Made by a program: the position numbers and the translations under genes. Under the pieces are notes generated by a model. It ran no database searches and was not told where the DNA came from. It saw only the letters and a list, made by a program, of their open reading frames with translations. DNA of 50,073 nt from Allorhodopirellula solitaria. Lineage in GTDB: Bacteria; Planctomycetota; Planctomycetia; Pirellulales; Pirellulaceae. Location: the NCBI RefSeq assembly GCF_007859855.1, contig NZ_SJPK01000002.1, positions 726,206-776,278 of the forward strand. Reading direction: 5' to 3'. This document shows, piece after piece, positions 8,970 through 19,865 of this stretch (positions are counted from its first letter, which is position 1; each line of letters opens with the position of its first letter).

Positions 8970-9593
8970 CTAGGATTCCCGCACCGCATCAATGACACGC
9001 TGAGCAACCTCATCGACGTCACCTGCTGCCGAGACGACGACGCCTCGCCCGCCCGTCGCAGGGAGCTGGTGCAAGAACGCTTGGCGAACCCGCTCGAGAT
9101 AGTCGCATCCTCGCGCCTCCATGCGGTCCACTTTTTCACCGAGTCTCCCGTAGGCCTGATCGACTGTTAGGTCCAGCAGCAGCGTGAGGTCGGGGTGCAA
9201 ACCGCCGCAAGCGAGGTGCCCCATCTGCCAGAGCGTTTCCGCTGATACCTGTGGAGTGCCCTCAACATCGTTGGTGCTCTGATAGACCACATTGGCGAGC
9301 AAAAAACGATCTGAGATGATAGTTTTGCCGGCCTCGAGGGCTGGTCGCAGCACCGTCTCGATCATTTCACAGCGACTCGCCATGAACAGCATCGCTTCGG
9401 TGCGGCGGTGCATCGTCAGGTCTCCATCGAGCAACATCCCGCGAAGTTGCTGCCCGATCTCGGTCGTGCCAGGGTCCCGGACGACGAGCACATCGGCGCC
9501 TTGGCCACGCAGCCACTCCGCGAGCCGTTCGATCTGGGTCGACTTGCCGACACCGTCGATACCATCGAGCGAGAGAAAGCGTGGAAGCGTCAT
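8970..9593 (-). CDS. tmk: Thymidylate kinase
   Basis: Phosphorylates dTMP to dTDP. At 207 aa it has the normal length. The P-loop is GIDGVGKST (residues about 11-19), the dTMP-binding loop is DPGTTEIG (most relatives have EPGGT), and the DRFLLANVVYQ motif sits near residue 95. The lid region is glycine-poor. It is the last gene of a three-gene operon with the POT transporter and a small membrane protein; the gap to the gene before it is 23 bases. Confidence 0.95.
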   Translation of the reverse strand: MTLPRFLSLDGIDGVGKSTQIERLAEWLRGQGADVLVVRDPGTTEIGQQLRGMLLDGDLTMHRRTEAMLFMASRCEMIETVLRPALEAGKTIISDRFLLANVVYQSTNDVEGTPQVSAETLWQMGHLACGGLHPDLTLLLDLTVDQAYGRLGEKVDRMEARGCDYLERVRQAFLHQLPATGGRGVVVSAAGDVDEVAQRVIDAVRES

Positions 9594-9616
9594 AGGAACT
9601 TGCTAAGCGAGGGAGA

Positions 9617-10195
9617 CTACTGCGCCGGATTCGAAAAGTTGCCTGAAGCACCGACGATTGGCAGGTGCTCGTACTGCGTCACGACCCAACCGCCATTGGC
9701 TTGATCGGCCTGGCCGTCGCGTTTTTCCAAAGTAAGGAGTAGTCGCCGGGGCACACGAAAATTATGCAAGCCACCTCGCTGGTTGCTGACTTCGACTTTC
9801 ACTGTCATATCCACGTCCGCCTGCATCGGGACTGTCTCCTCGATCAGGCGAATACTGCGGATGCTGCCCACGTCGGCTTGACTGAATTCCCACTGCGGCA
9901 GCTCAAGGAGCGCTCTTCGGCGAACACCTTCGTCCCCGATGACGGCGACAGCCCGCTGGTGATCATTCGCTTCGACTGCGTCGGCCGTTTGATAAATCAA
10001 ACGCTCGATCTGCTCGCGATCGGTAACCCAATTCTCCGACACAATCCAAGCAACAGGAATCAGGCAGGCAAGAATGGCTCCCGCGATGGCGAGTTGTTTC
10101 CGTCCCGATTGCAACCATCCATAGATCAAACTCGCAGCTAGGATTCCTAGCATCAGAGTGATGAGCAGGGGGCTTTCGGCGATCAATCGTGTCAT
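9617..10195 (-). CDS. Membrane protein with a soluble C-terminal domain, unknown function
   Basis: A 192 aa protein with two N-terminal transmembrane helices (about 8-26 and 34-52) and a soluble domain after residue 58. The soluble part ([19 protein letters not shown], then [12 protein letters not shown]) has the helix-then-curved-sheet pattern of NTF2-like domains; this is inference from pattern only. Its ATG overlaps the stop of the upstream POT gene as ATGA (10192-10195), which implies translational coupling. It is sandwiched between a transporter and tmk. Confidence 0.75.
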   Translation of the reverse strand: MTRLIAESPLLITLMLGILAASLIYGWLQSGRKQLAIAGAILACLIPVAWIVSENWVTDREQIERLIYQTADAVEANDHQRAVAVIGDEGVRRRALLELPQWEFSQADVGSIRSIRLIEETVPMQADVDMTVKVEVSNQRGGLHNFRVPRRLLLTLEKRDGQADQANGGWVVTQYEHLPIVGASGNFSNPAQ

Positions 10196-12297
10196 GATGA
10201 GAGAGACTCGTCGGCAAGCGATTTTTCGTGCAGAACGCCTTCGGAATCATCTTGGATGTAGGTTTTTTCTTTATAGAAATAACCCACAGGAACGAAGATC
10301 ACAGCGGCGACGAAAATGCATCCCGTCCAAAACCAGAAGTAGGCGGCTCCTTCGAGCAACACCCGGCCACCGATGGCGTAATTACGGGAGAACGTAGCCT
10401 CCGTTCCGCCACCCCGGGCCTGATCGATGTCGGCTTTTGCTGCGGCGATCTTTTCCGGATCCCCTTGGCCGAGCAATTCGATCTTACGTCGTTCCAGCCA
10501 GCTGTAGGCTACCTGTTCCTCGTCGTCATTGGGACGCTGCAGAATTCCTGTCAGGGTTTCGTCCCACTTCGTGCCATCGATACCGTCGGCGCCTGTGGAG
10601 ACAAGCTGGTAGCGATCGCGTGAAATCAGCTTGTATTCGATCGGGTTTCCATGCGCGTCTTGAAGACCTTCGAGCAAAGAGCTGATCTGCGCGACACTCG
10701 GCAGACTATCGCCCGATTCGCTTGCTCCAGCGAAGAACGATTGCTCAATCTTGTCCGCAGCATCTTCAAAGATGGGCTTCGATGCGTTGGACATCGATTG
10801 CATCAGCCCCTCGTTATCGATGCTGATTACGATGTCGTCGTCACCGCCGGTCGCACCGTCTGGCCCAGCAATCGAGAGTTGTCGAATTTTGGCATCGGCG
10901 CTCTCCACGGGCAGGACGGTGGATGTGAACTCACCGTCGGTGATCGTGGCGCCGGGGGTGAGTTTGTCGGGGGTAAGATCGCTGACCAATCCCGTCACAG
11001 CGGGGGTTTGGATGAAGTGGTTGACCGAGGCGGTGAAAACATTCCCCAGCGAAACAGAGAGCAGGAACAACGCCATCACAATCGATTTCATGCTCTTGGG
11101 CGACTGGGTGTAGGCGAATTCCAATCCGGTGATCGAGACCATCACCTCCGAAGCGGTCAAAACGATGTACGCCAGGAACAGCCAGCCCAGGGAGGGCTCC
11201 AATCCCGAGTCGATTCTCTCCTGCAGGATCGACACGATCGCGAAGCCGCCCGCCATCACAAACAAACCGATCGAGATCTTGCGGATCGGTGTGAGCGTGA
11301 AGACACGGTTGATCGCGGGATAGATCAAGAACTGAAAGAGCGGAATGAGCATCAGAATGAAGAACGGATTGACAGCCTGAATCTGCGATTCGAGCCAGGT
11401 CATCCCGAGGAAGGTGCGGTCAAGATTCTTCGATTGCAGTACCCAGGAGGAGCCCGTTTGATCAAACAGCGCCCAGAAGACGGCGATGAACGAAAAGATG
11501 ATCATCAATTTCAAGATCGCCGAAATCCCTGTCCAACTGAAGGTTTCCCGGATGAAGGCCATTCCGCCCGGCGGGATGTGAACAAATTTCTTTCGGCCAA
11601 GCCAGAACAGAAATGTTGCCACCGCCATCAGGACGCCCGGAATTCCGAATGCCCAGTGCGGCCCATAGTGTTGGAGTACCCAGGGTGTCAGCAACGAGGA
11701 AAAGCATGCCCCCAGGTTGATACTGAAATAGAACCATTGGTAGACCTTGGTGAGCAAATGCTGATTGGACTGCCCAAATTGGTCGCCGACGTTGGCAGAC
11801 ACACAGGGCTTGATGCCCCCCGACCCAATCGAGATCAACAACAGACCGATGAACAGCCACATGCCCGCGCTCACCGGTGGCGTCCCCATCAGGGCCAGCG
11901 CCGCGTGGCCGATGCAGTACACAATCGAAAGGTACAGGATCGTGCGATACTTGCCTAAGAAGACGTCGGCCAACAACGCACCAAAGACGGGAAAGAAATA
12001 GGCCGCGGCGGTGAAAGTGTGGAAATGCTCGGTCGCTTCGGCATTACTCATCCCTGCGCCCGTCGACGGTGCAGAGTTGCCCATCCAGTGCAGATATTCG
12101 ACCATGAAGATCGTCAAAATGGCCTTCATGCCGTAGAAGCTGAATCGCTCGGCAGCTTCATTGCCAATGATGTAAGGGATCCCGCTGGGCATCCCCGGCT
12201 CAGCAGACGGACGAGTGCGATAAGCCAAAGACGATTCCCCCGATTTCGATTCGAGATCGGAGTCCGGAGTGGCTGGGTCGTCTGCGGGTGATGACAT
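10192..12297 (-). CDS. Proton-coupled oligopeptide transporter (POT/PTR2 family) with a large extramembrane insertion
   Basis: A 701 aa major-facilitator protein that imports di- and tripeptides with protons. The proton-coupling motif [11 protein letters not shown] is at residues 46-56, and the PTR2 signature region [17 protein letters not shown] lies after the fifth helix. POT proteins usually have about 450-600 residues. Here about 200 polar residues (about 426-636) are inserted before the last helix. Two loops in the insertion, [13 protein letters not shown] and [14 protein letters not shown], resemble pseudopilin calcium loops. The ATG at 12297 has a GAGAGGA ribosome binding site. It is the first gene of the operon with the small membrane protein and tmk. 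Confidence 0.92.
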   Translation of the reverse strand: MSSPADDPATPDSDLESKSGESSLAYRTRPSAEPGMPSGIPYIIGNEAAERFSFYGMKAILTIFMVEYLHWMGNSAPSTGAGMSNAEATEHFHTFTAAAYFFPVFGALLADVFLGKYRTILYLSIVYCIGHAALALMGTPPVSAGMWLFIGLLLISIGSGGIKPCVSANVGDQFGQSNQHLLTKVYQWFYFSINLGACFSSLLTPWVLQHYGPHWAFGIPGVLMAVATFLFWLGRKKFVHIPPGGMAFIRETFSWTGISAILKLMIIFSFIAVFWALFDQTGSSWVLQSKNLDRTFLGMTWLESQIQAVNPFFILMLIPLFQFLIYPAINRVFTLTPIRKISIGLFVMAGGFAIVSILQERIDSGLEPSLGWLFLAYIVLTASEVMVSITGLEFAYTQSPKSMKSIVMALFLLSVSLGNVFTASVNHFIQTPAVTGLVSDLTPDKLTPGATITDGEFTSTVLPVESADAKIRQLSIAGPDGATGGDDDIVISIDNEGLMQSMSNASKPIFEDAADKIEQSFFAGASESGDSLPSVAQISSLLEGLQDAHGNPIEYKLISRDRYQLVSTGADGIDGTKWDETLTGILQRPNDDEEQVAYSWLERRKIELLGQGDPEKIAAAKADIDQARGGGTEATFSRNYAIGGRVLLEGAAYFWFWTGCIFVAAVIFVPVGYFYKEKTYIQDDSEGVLHEKSLADESLSS

Positions 12298-12324
12298 CGA
12301 GATCCTCTCGGAGGAATTTTTACC

Positions 12325-12422
12325 GCCTACCCGAACAGGGGTCTGACCCTTGGGAGGCGAAATCATTTGACATGGTTTTCAACAGCCTCGCCGGAGAGGG
12401 TCAGACCCCTTTTCGGATAGGC
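12325..12422. repeat. 98 bp palindromic element of the GGGGTCTGACCC type
   Basis: 26-base arms (12325-12350 and 12397-12422) pair with two mismatches, and both carry the GGGTCTGACCCT/AGGGTCAGACCC core. An inner GAGGC/GCCTC stem lies between them, so the element can fold as a long two-part hairpin. It sits in the divergent promoter region between the POT transporter and the RDD gene. Confidence 0.85.
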
Positions 12423-12536
12423 ACTTCGGACGCCGGTGACAGAACCGAAGGGACATGGTTGCGTAAACTTAGCAAAAAACGAGCGTCCGCGAGCAAATGC
12501 TACTTGGGACAGCGAGATTCGGGTAGATTAATTGCC

Positions 12537-13538
12537 ATGTCCAACGCATCCACCGTCGATACCGCTACTGCGAGCACCACAGAAACGGCCGTAGGGCAAC
12601 GAGAAGATGCTTCGACGACAGCTTCTCCCGACGCGGTCTCGCGGCCGCTCGATACGACCATCGAGGTCGTGACGCCGGAGAATATCGCCTTTGAGTACCA
12701 GTTGGCGGGTCCGTTTCGGCGGTTGCCCGCTTATCTCGTTGACCTGTTGGTTCGCTACGGCATCATGCTCTGCATCGTATTGACGTTGTGGTTTGTGGTC
12801 GGAATGCTGGCCATCGAGGTGCTCGGGGCGTTCGCCATTAGCGTTACTCTCGTCAGCTATTTTCTCATCAGCTGGTTCTACGGCGCCGTCATGGAGACCT
12901 ATTTCAATGGGCGGACGGTTGGGAAATGGATGTTCGGGATCCGGGTGATCGATGTCGATGGATGCCCGATTACCGGTCGCCGGGCCGTCGTCCGCAATCT
13001 GTTGCGGGTCGCCGATTTGGCCCCCATGTCGGCGCTCCCTCAAGTCGCGATGGAGGTGCCCCCTGTGTTCTTCATCCCGACAGGAATCATTGGCTTGATC
13101 AGCGTCATCTGCACCCGGCGAATGCAACGACTCGGCGACATCGCCGCTGGTACGATGGTGATCGTTGACGAGAAATCTTGGCGGTTGCCGATCACAAAGA
13201 TTGACGATCCCCGCGCCGCGCCGCTAGCGTCGTTCATTCCCGGAGACTACTGCGTTTCGCGGAGCATGGCCCGAACGCTCGCCGTTTACGTCGAGCGGCG
13301 GCACTATTTAACTCCCGGTCGCCGAGCCGAGATCGCTCGCCACCTGGCCATTCCTCTGATTGAACGCTTTGATTTTGTCTCCAATGTCGATTTTGACCTG
13401 CTGATGCTGGCGCTCTACCATCGCACATTTCTCGCAGATCCAGCCGATGAACCGGCAAACTTAGGGCCGTTGGCGGGGTACAGCCCCCTGCGACGTGACC
13501 AACAACAGCCCGCCCCGGCACGCATTGCAGCCGAGTAA
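12537..13538 (+). CDS. RDD family membrane protein
   Basis: A 333 aa protein whose RDD domain lies at about 55-205. Features are RRLPAYLVDLLVRYG (the Arg/Asp-bearing first helix), two further helices, NGRTVGKWMFGIRVI and the C-terminal MQRLGDIAAGTMVI. The remaining 130 residues are soluble and include an FIPGDYCVSR segment. RDD proteins are poorly characterised; some act as ion antiporters or partners. The ATG at 12537 matches the family start; the frame is open further upstream only because it crosses the palindrome at 12325-12422. It is probably co-transcribed with the Nif3-like gene (49-base gap). Confidence 0.88.
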   Translation: MSNASTVDTATASTTETAVGQREDASTTASPDAVSRPLDTTIEVVTPENIAFEYQLAGPFRRLPAYLVDLLVRYGIMLCIVLTLWFVVGMLAIEVLGAFAISVTLVSYFLISWFYGAVMETYFNGRTVGKWMFGIRVIDVDGCPITGRRAVVRNLLRVADLAPMSALPQVAMEVPPVFFIPTGIIGLISVICTRRMQRLGDIAAGTMVIVDEKSWRLPITKIDDPRAAPLASFIPGDYCVSRSMARTLAVYVERRHYLTPGRRAEIARHLAIPLIERFDFVSNVDFDLLMLALYHRTFLADPADEPANLGPLAGYSPLRRDQQQPAPARIAAE

Positions 13539-13587
13539 CAAGCATTGCCCCCAAGCTCAACATCCCCACCATTTCGAATAGGAAATC

Positions 13588-14448
13588 ATGCAAGTCCAAC
13601 ACTTCTGTCAAGCGATGGCTGAGCAGGCACCTCTGCGACTGGCCGAAGATTGGGATAACGTCGGGCTACTGTTAGGAGATCGCTCCGCACCGGCGTCGCG
13701 GGTGATGACTTGTCTGACCGTCACGCCCGACGTCGTCGACGAAGCCGAAGCAGAGGACGTCGATCTCCTGATCGCCCATCACCCGCTGCCGTTCCAGCCC
13801 CTGCGAAAAATCACCACCGATGCCGCTGCAGGGAAACTCGTGTGGAGACTATGCCGAAATGCAACGGCTCTCTATAGCGCCCATACCGCCTATGACTCCG
13901 CGCCGGGCGGCATTAACGATCAATGGTGCGAGTCCTTGGCCTTGAGTAGGTTGGGAGTGTTGATTCCGGCAGGGGAGAAGCTTCCCGCGTCGCAGCTGTC
14001 CGCTGAGGATGGGGCAGGGCGGTATGGAGAAATTTCTGCAGCACGGCCCGCACACGAAATTTTAACAGCCGCGGCTGTATTTTCTGGCGCGACGCGGACG
14101 CGGATGGTGGGCGACTGCGATCGCGCAGTCCAACGAATTGGCATCGCCTGTGGCAGTGGTGGCAGCTTTGTTGGCGCCGCCCACCGCCTCGGTTGCGACA
14201 TGCTGCTGACGGGCGAAGCCACCTTTCACACCTGCTTGGAGGCGGAAAACACGGGATTAACGCTCGGCATGCTTGGACACTATGCTAGCGAACGGTTCGC
14301 GATGGAGAGTCTGGCCCAGCGTTTGCAAACTCTGCCATCGCTAGTCAAAATCCATGCCAAATCGGCTCAATCCGATGACTTTCGCGTCTGGGCGAGTCGT
14401 CGCGAGCGTGATGTGATCGCAGTTGACCCAATTTCGCCAAACCCGTAA
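13588..14448 (+). CDS. Nif3-like dinuclear metal centre hexameric protein
   Basis: A 286 aa member of the NIF3/YbgI family (annotated elsewhere as GTP cyclohydrolase I type 2 homologue). Characteristic segments are LAEDWDNVGLLLGD near the start, metal ligands in LLIAHHPLPF (about 55-64), AHTAYDSAPGG near 95, GIACGSGGSFV near 190 and the C-terminal metal segment GEATFHTCLEAE. A clear AGGAAATC ribosome binding site precedes the ATG. The cellular role of the family is uncertain; it may act in metal handling or nucleotide chemistry. Confidence 0.92.
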   Translation: MQVQHFCQAMAEQAPLRLAEDWDNVGLLLGDRSAPASRVMTCLTVTPDVVDEAEAEDVDLLIAHHPLPFQPLRKITTDAAAGKLVWRLCRNATALYSAHTAYDSAPGGINDQWCESLALSRLGVLIPAGEKLPASQLSAEDGAGRYGEISAARPAHEILTAAAVFSGATRTRMVGDCDRAVQRIGIACGSGGSFVGAAHRLGCDMLLTGEATFHTCLEAENTGLTLGMLGHYASERFAMESLAQRLQTLPSLVKIHAKSAQSDDFRVWASRRERDVIAVDPISPNP

Positions 14449-14621
14449 CGTGGAACATTGGCACGGTTTACGCAAGAATCTATCCGAAATCCCTGAGCCG
14501 ACAGTGTCCACTGCAGGTTTTTTCGAGGTTTTCCGATGGGTTCTTCACCGCAGGTTTTTGCTTCCTTTCGGCACCACCGCGCCGCTTCGCCCACGACATT
14601 CTTCACCCTTAAAAAAACTCT

Positions 14622-17600
14622 ATGTCCATTTTCGAGCGTCTCTGGGACCTCCTCGGTCTCGTTTTCGGCGGAACCTTTGAACGGGTCGGCCAGCTTGCCA
14701 CCAGCGTTTTTGGCTCGGCCAATGCGCGGCATGTCGCCAAGCTACAAGAACGTGTCGAACAGATCAACGCGTTGGAATCGAAGTACGAGGCCTTTTCCGA
14801 TGAGGAGCTGCGCGCCCAGACGGAGTTGTTCCGCAAGCGGCTGCGCGAAGGCGAAACGCTCGATGATTTGCTCGTAGAGGCCTTTGCCGTCTGTCGCGAG
14901 GGCGGCAAGCGATTTCTCAACATGCGTCACTACGACGTTCAATTGGTTGGGGGCATGGTGTTGCATGCTGGCGGAATCGCGGAAATGGTCACTGGGGAGG
15001 GGAAAACCCTCGTGGCGACGTTGCCGGCCTACCTCAATGCCCTCGAGGGCAAGGGCGTTCACGTCATCACGGTCAACGATTACCTAGCCCGCCGCGACAT
15101 GGAGTGGATGGCACCATTGTGCATGAACCTCGGACTGACGATTAACGCCATTCAGTCCGGTATGAGCACCGCCGAAAAACAGGCCGCCTACCAGTGCGAC
15201 ATCACCTACGGAACCAACAACGAATTCGGGTTCGATTATCTGCGTGACAACATGCGGCCGGCCGCCAAGGGCGACGACCGCTTCCCCAGTGATGCGCAGC
15301 AGTGCCAGGGCCCGCTCAATTTTGCCATTATCGATGAAGTCGACAATATTCTGATCGATGAAGCCCGTACGCCCCTGATCATCAGCGGTCCAGCCGATCT
15401 CGATCTCGGTCGCTACGCCGAGGCGGATCGAGTCGCCCGGCAGCTGCAAAAGGAGCTGCACTTCACCGTCGATGAGAAACAACACAATGTGACGCTCACC
15501 GACGATGGCGTTCGCGCCGCCGAGGAACTCGCCGGTGTCGAGAGTTTCTACACCGCAGGGAACATGGAGTGGCCGCACCTGATCGATAATTCGCTCAAAG
15601 CCCACTATCTCTACAAACTCGACGTCAACTACGTCGTCAAAGACCAACAGATCGTCATCGTGGACGAATTCACCGGCCGCCTGATGGAAGGGCGTCAGTG
15701 GTCCGATGGATTGCACCAGGCTTGCGAAGCCAAGGAAGGGGTGCCGATCAAGCAGGAAACGCAGACGTTCGCCACCGCGTCGCTGCAGAACATCTTCAAG
15801 ATGTACAAAAAGCTATCGGGCATGACCGGCACGGCAATGACAGAGGCCGACGAGTTCTGGAAGATTTACAAACTCGACGTGGTCGCGATCCCGACACACC
15901 GAGAGCTGCAGCGAATTGAACATGCTGACTTGATCTATCTCAACGAGAAAGACAAGTTCCGCGCGATCGCCGATGACGTCGAACGCGCTCACAAGTGGGA
16001 TGTGCTGTCCCTCAAGGACGGTTCTGAAATCTGGGGTAAGATCCAAAGCGAGACGGAGGACGCCGTCTCCATGATTGCCAAGAACGAGAAACAGCCCGAA
16101 AGCATTCCGCGGGCGAAAATCACGCAGGTCGAACGCGCCGGTCGGCCCGTTCTCGTTGGCACAGTCAGTATCGAGAAGAGCGAACGGCTCAGCCATATGC
16201 TCGAAACCCGCGGCATCCCACACGACGTTCTCAACGCGAAACAGCACGGCCGGGAAGCGGATATCGTTGCCCAAGCCGGCCGGATCGGCGCCGTCACGAT
16301 CGCGACGAACATGGCCGGACGCGGTACCGACATTATCCTCGGTGGTAACCCCGAGACGATGGCATGGGCCCAATTGCAACACACCTATCCGACCCGGCTG
16401 GAAGTGCCCGACGACGTCTGGAAAAAGCTCGTTGACGAGATCGATGAGAAGGAACAGATGAGCGCCGAAGGCGAGGTGGTTCGCGATCTCGGTGGCCTCT
16501 ACGTGCTCGGCACCGAACGACACGAATCACGCCGGATCGACCTGCAGCTTCGTGGTCGTTGCGGTCGTCAGGGCGATCCCGGCGGCAGTCGGTTCTTCTT
16601 GTCGCTCGAAGACGACTTGATGCGGATCTTTGCTGGAGATTTCGTCAAAAGCGTGATGGAACGCATGGGTATGCAGGAGGGCGAAGCGATCGAATCCTCG
16701 CTCGTTACCCGCCGGATCGCGGCAGCTCAGAAGAAGGTCGAGGAACGCAACTTCGAAATTCGCAAAAGCCTGCTCGAATACGATGAGGTCATGGACGAGC
16801 AACGCAAACGCGTCTACCGCTATCGACAGAATCTGCTCGATGGTCACTCCTCACGCAACATGATTCTCGGCCTGATCCGCTCCGAGATCGATACCCACGT
16901 GGAGACTTTCCTCGATCCGAACTATGGGATCGAAACCTTCGCGACTTTTGCCGGCGGGCAACTGCAGTGTCAACTCGATGCCCGCGATTTCTCGAACATG
17001 GATTTCGAGATGGCCGATAGCTACGCCAAGGATCAAGCCGAGCGTAAATCAGAAGTCACCATCGCCGAAGCTGTCGAAGAAAACCTGCCCAGCGGCATGG
17101 AAGACGAGTGGAACTGGAAAGCGATGGCCACGTGGGCAAACACGCGTCTGCAGACCAATTATCAAGACCACCAACTCAAGCGACTCGAACGCGAGGAAAT
17201 GGTCGACGATTTCATCGCGAAAGCCCATGCCCTGATCGAGAGCACCGATCTTAGTGAAGGCGAACCACTCCTCGACGCCGAGTACGGCCTCCGTGTTCTG
17301 TGCGCATGGATGCGAAACAAGTTTGGTATCGAAACCACACCGGATGAGTTCCGCGATACCGAGGATACTCGCAAGGTGTCCGAAACACTGATGCAGCGCG
17401 CCGAAGCGGCCTACACCGAGAAGGAAGCCGAGTACCCCGTGCTGACAGGGATTTCTCGATTCACCGAGAACCAAGGCTCGCAAGTCTCGCTCGACCGAGA
17501 AGGTTTGATCGAATGGGTCAAGGGTCGCTTCGAAACCAATCTGTCAGTGGATGAGATCAAACTCAATCGCGACGATCTGAAACAGCAACTGATCCAGCAC

Positions 17601-18335
17601 AGCAAGTCGTCGGCAGGTCAGTCTCTCGACGCCCAAGAACAAGCCAATGCGAAGGTCGCTGAGATCTTTTCAGCCGCGGACGACGAATCCACCGCCTTGC
17701 TGGCCAGTGGCGACAGCGGGCGACTGGAGAGGCTCGTCGAGTGGCTCGGCAGTGAACTGAATCACGACACCACGGTCGAGGATCTCGCACGAATGGATCG
17801 GGGCGAATTGATGCTCGCAGTGCAAGGCGCCGTCGACGACCGGTTCTACCCAGAAATGCGGCGAATGGAACGGCAGATTCTGCTCAATATCGTTGACGAT
17901 GCATGGAAAAATCACCTGCTGACGATGGATCATCTCCGCAGCAGTGTGGGGCTCAAGGGCTACGCCCAAATGGATCCCAAAGTCGAATATAAACGCGAAG
18001 GGATGCGGATGTTCGAAACGATGTGGGGATCGATCGGCGAGCGTGTCTCCGAACTGATCTTCCGCATGGAATCATTCAATGAGGCCTTCATTCGCAGCAC
18101 GTGGGTGGATGCCCGGCCACGTCACGACGACGCCAACCAGGCCGGTTCGGTCGCCAGTATGGCGAGCGACACCGCCGCACAGCGAGCCGCATCAGGCAGC
18201 GAAGGACGTGGCGAAGGAGAGGAAATCAAACCAGAGCCCATTCGCAAAGACGAACCTCGCGTCGGCCGAAACTCGCCATGCCCGTGCGGCAGTGGCAAAA
18301 AGTACAAATCCTGCTGCATGAGAAAAATGGCTTAG
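14622..18335 (+). CDS. secA: Preprotein translocase ATPase SecA, enlarged form
   Basis: Motor of the Sec pathway: it binds SecYEG and preproteins and drives export with ATP. Walker A MVTGEGKT lies at about 122-129, the Walker B region is [15 protein letters not shown] (about 235), and the second motor domain has [14 protein letters not shown]. The C-terminal zinc-binding SEC-C tail contains [15 protein letters not shown]. The protein has 1237 aa against 901 in E. coli. About 55 extra residues lie before [10 protein letters not shown], and some 200 more lie in the helical scaffold region (roughly 770-1020). The ATG at 14622 begins a normal SecA N-terminus. It stands alone, 173 bases after the Nif3-like gene. 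Confidence 0.97.
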   Translation: MSIFERLWDLLGLVFGGTFERVGQLATSVFGSANARHVAKLQERVEQINALESKYEAFSDEELRAQTELFRKRLREGETLDDLLVEAFAVCREGGKRFLNMRHYDVQLVGGMVLHAGGIAEMVTGEGKTLVATLPAYLNALEGKGVHVITVNDYLARRDMEWMAPLCMNLGLTINAIQSGMSTAEKQAAYQCDITYGTNNEFGFDYLRDNMRPAAKGDDRFPSDAQQCQGPLNFAIIDEVDNILIDEARTPLIISGPADLDLGRYAEADRVARQLQKELHFTVDEKQHNVTLTDDGVRAAEELAGVESFYTAGNMEWPHLIDNSLKAHYLYKLDVNYVVKDQQIVIVDEFTGRLMEGRQWSDGLHQACEAKEGVPIKQETQTFATASLQNIFKMYKKLSGMTGTAMTEADEFWKIYKLDVVAIPTHRELQRIEHADLIYLNEKDKFRAIADDVERAHKWDVLSLKDGSEIWGKIQSETEDAVSMIAKNEKQPESIPRAKITQVERAGRPVLVGTVSIEKSERLSHMLETRGIPHDVLNAKQHGREADIVAQAGRIGAVTIATNMAGRGTDIILGGNPETMAWAQLQHTYPTRLEVPDDVWKKLVDEIDEKEQMSAEGEVVRDLGGLYVLGTERHESRRIDLQLRGRCGRQGDPGGSRFFLSLEDDLMRIFAGDFVKSVMERMGMQEGEAIESSLVTRRIAAAQKKVEERNFEIRKSLLEYDEVMDEQRKRVYRYRQNLLDGHSSRNMILGLIRSEIDTHVETFLDPNYGIETFATFAGGQLQCQLDARDFSNMDFEMADSYAKDQAERKSEVTIAEAVEENLPSGMEDEWNWKAMATWANTRLQTNYQDHQLKRLEREEMVDDFIAKAHALIESTDLSEGEPLLDAEYGLRVLCAWMRNKFGIETTPDEFRDTEDTRKVSETLMQRAEAAYTEKEAEYPVLTGISRFTENQGSQVSLDREGLIEWVKGRFETNLSVDEIKLNRDDLKQQLIQHSKSSAGQSLDAQEQANAKVAEIFSAADDESTALLASGDSGRLERLVEWLGSELNHDTTVEDLARMDRGELMLAVQGAVDDRFYPEMRRMERQILLNIVDDAWKNHLLTMDHLRSSVGLKGYAQMDPKVEYKREGMRMFETMWGSIGERVSELIFRMESFNEAFIRSTWVDARPRHDDANQAGSVASMASDTAAQRAASGSEGRGEGEEIKPEPIRKDEPRVGRNSPCPCGSGKKYKSCCMRKMA

Positions 18336-18514
18336 CGACGCGCGATCAACCGGTGAGACATCTCCCCGTGGCCGATCCTGCAAAAGCTGTCAGTTACCAG
18401 CAGGCGTGCTCGTTCATGTGCTTGTCACACGAGCGAGCAATGCTTTGAAATTAGAAACGACAAAACTTGGATGGTTGTCGGACAAGCCGACTGCCGATCC
18501 GCTAGGAAGCACGG

Positions 18515-19834
18515 ATGTTCCTCAACGTTCTCTACGCGACTGCCCTGACGCTACTCTCTCCGGTCATCCTCTATCGGCGTGTTCGCTACGGACGATACCG
18601 CCGCGGTGCCTCTGAGAAGCTGCTCGGGCTATCACAGCAGCGAGCGAGCGAACTCCTTGCCGGTTGTGAGGAATCCATTTGGCTGCACGCCGTCAGCGTC
18701 GGCGAAGTCAATCTGCTGCCTGAGCTGGCGCGGCTGTTGGCGATCCGCTCGCCGCAGGCGGCAGTCGTGATCAGCACCTCAACGGATACCGGCTACGATC
18801 TCGCCGTCAAACACTTTGGACACGAGCGAGTGTTCTTTTGCCCGCTCGATTTCACGTGGGCGGTCCGCCGCACATTGCAACACCTCAAGTGTCACCAATT
18901 GGTGCTCGCAGAGCTCGAACTCTGGCCGAATCTCATCTCCTCGGCAACTCGGTCAGGTTGCCCGATCAGCGTGATCAACGGACGGCTCAGTAAGCGGAGT
19001 TCCGACCGGTATCAGAAGTTTTCCGGGCGACTCCGCAGCTCGTTCGCGTCGCTCACTGCGGTCGGATGCCAAGACGAAATAACCGCTGAGCGGTTCATCG
19101 CTTGTGGCACCGAGCCGGAACGCACTCGGGTGACCGGCTCACTGAAGTTTGACAATGCACCGCGTTCGCGAGATACACCGGAAGTCGCCGCGCGAATCAA
19201 CTGGGCAGGCGTCGACGCTTGGCATCGGGTTTGGTGCTTTGGCAGCACCCAGGCGGGCGAAGAAGCCATGGCGATAAGAGTCTACCATCGCTTGAGAGCT
19301 GATCATCCCGAATTGCGACTGATCCTCGTCCCACGCCATCCCGAACGGTTTGATCAGGTCGCCGAATCAATCGTCAGCGCGAGCGACCGGGTGATTCGAC
19401 GCAGCCAAAATGAAAGCCAATTCGCTGATTCATGGGATAGCGACGAGGTTATCCTCATCGATACGATCGGTGAACTGCGACACTGGTGGGGCGTGGCCCA
19501 GATTGCGACCGTTGGTGGTAGCTTCGGCGACCGTGGTGGGCAAAACATGCTCGAGCCCGCTGGGTACGGCTGTGCCGTTTCCTTTGGCCCGAACACGAAA
19601 AACTTTGCGACGATCGCAGACCAGCTGATCGAGGGTCGCGGCGCTGTTCGTGTCGCTGATGAGCAGGAACTGGAGTCCTTCGTCCGGCGCTGCCTCGAGG
19701 ACATCCCCGCAGCAGACCGTCTCGGCCACGCAGCCCAGGAAATCGTTGACCAACACCGAGGTGCCTACGACCGCACGCTTGAGCTGCTGGGAATGCGCTC
19801 GATCCCGCAGGACGCCCAACAAGATGTTGCCTGA
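18515..19834 (+). CDS. waaA: 3-deoxy-D-manno-octulosonic acid (Kdo) transferase
   Basis: A GT30 family enzyme of 439 aa that adds Kdo from CMP-Kdo to lipid A precursors at the inner membrane. The N-terminal hydrophobic anchor (residues 1-20) is followed by IWLHAVSVGEVNLLPEL (catalytic Glu), AELELWPNLI, INGRLSKRS, the middle GSTQAGEEAM, and the C-terminal donor site TVGGSFGDRGGQNMLEPAGYG. These motifs are diagnostic. Its presence argues for an LPS-bearing outer membrane. The ATG lies about 180 bases after secA, and the gene converges with the cytochrome-type membrane protein. Confidence 0.96.
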   Translation: MFLNVLYATALTLLSPVILYRRVRYGRYRRGASEKLLGLSQQRASELLAGCEESIWLHAVSVGEVNLLPELARLLAIRSPQAAVVISTSTDTGYDLAVKHFGHERVFFCPLDFTWAVRRTLQHLKCHQLVLAELELWPNLISSATRSGCPISVINGRLSKRSSDRYQKFSGRLRSSFASLTAVGCQDEITAERFIACGTEPERTRVTGSLKFDNAPRSRDTPEVAARINWAGVDAWHRVWCFGSTQAGEEAMAIRVYHRLRADHPELRLILVPRHPERFDQVAESIVSASDRVIRRSQNESQFADSWDSDEVILIDTIGELRHWWGVAQIATVGGSFGDRGGQNMLEPAGYGCAVSFGPNTKNFATIADQLIEGRGAVRVADEQELESFVRRCLEDIPAADRLGHAAQEIVDQHRGAYDRTLELLGMRSIPQDAQQDVA

Positions 19835-19865
19835 TAGCGCCGCGTCAATTGGCAGGGCAGGGCGG

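Noticed and set aside
10651..11958. 435 aa plus-strand open frame
   Set aside because: Lies fully antisense to the POT transporter, with charged low-complexity content typical of a shadow frame.
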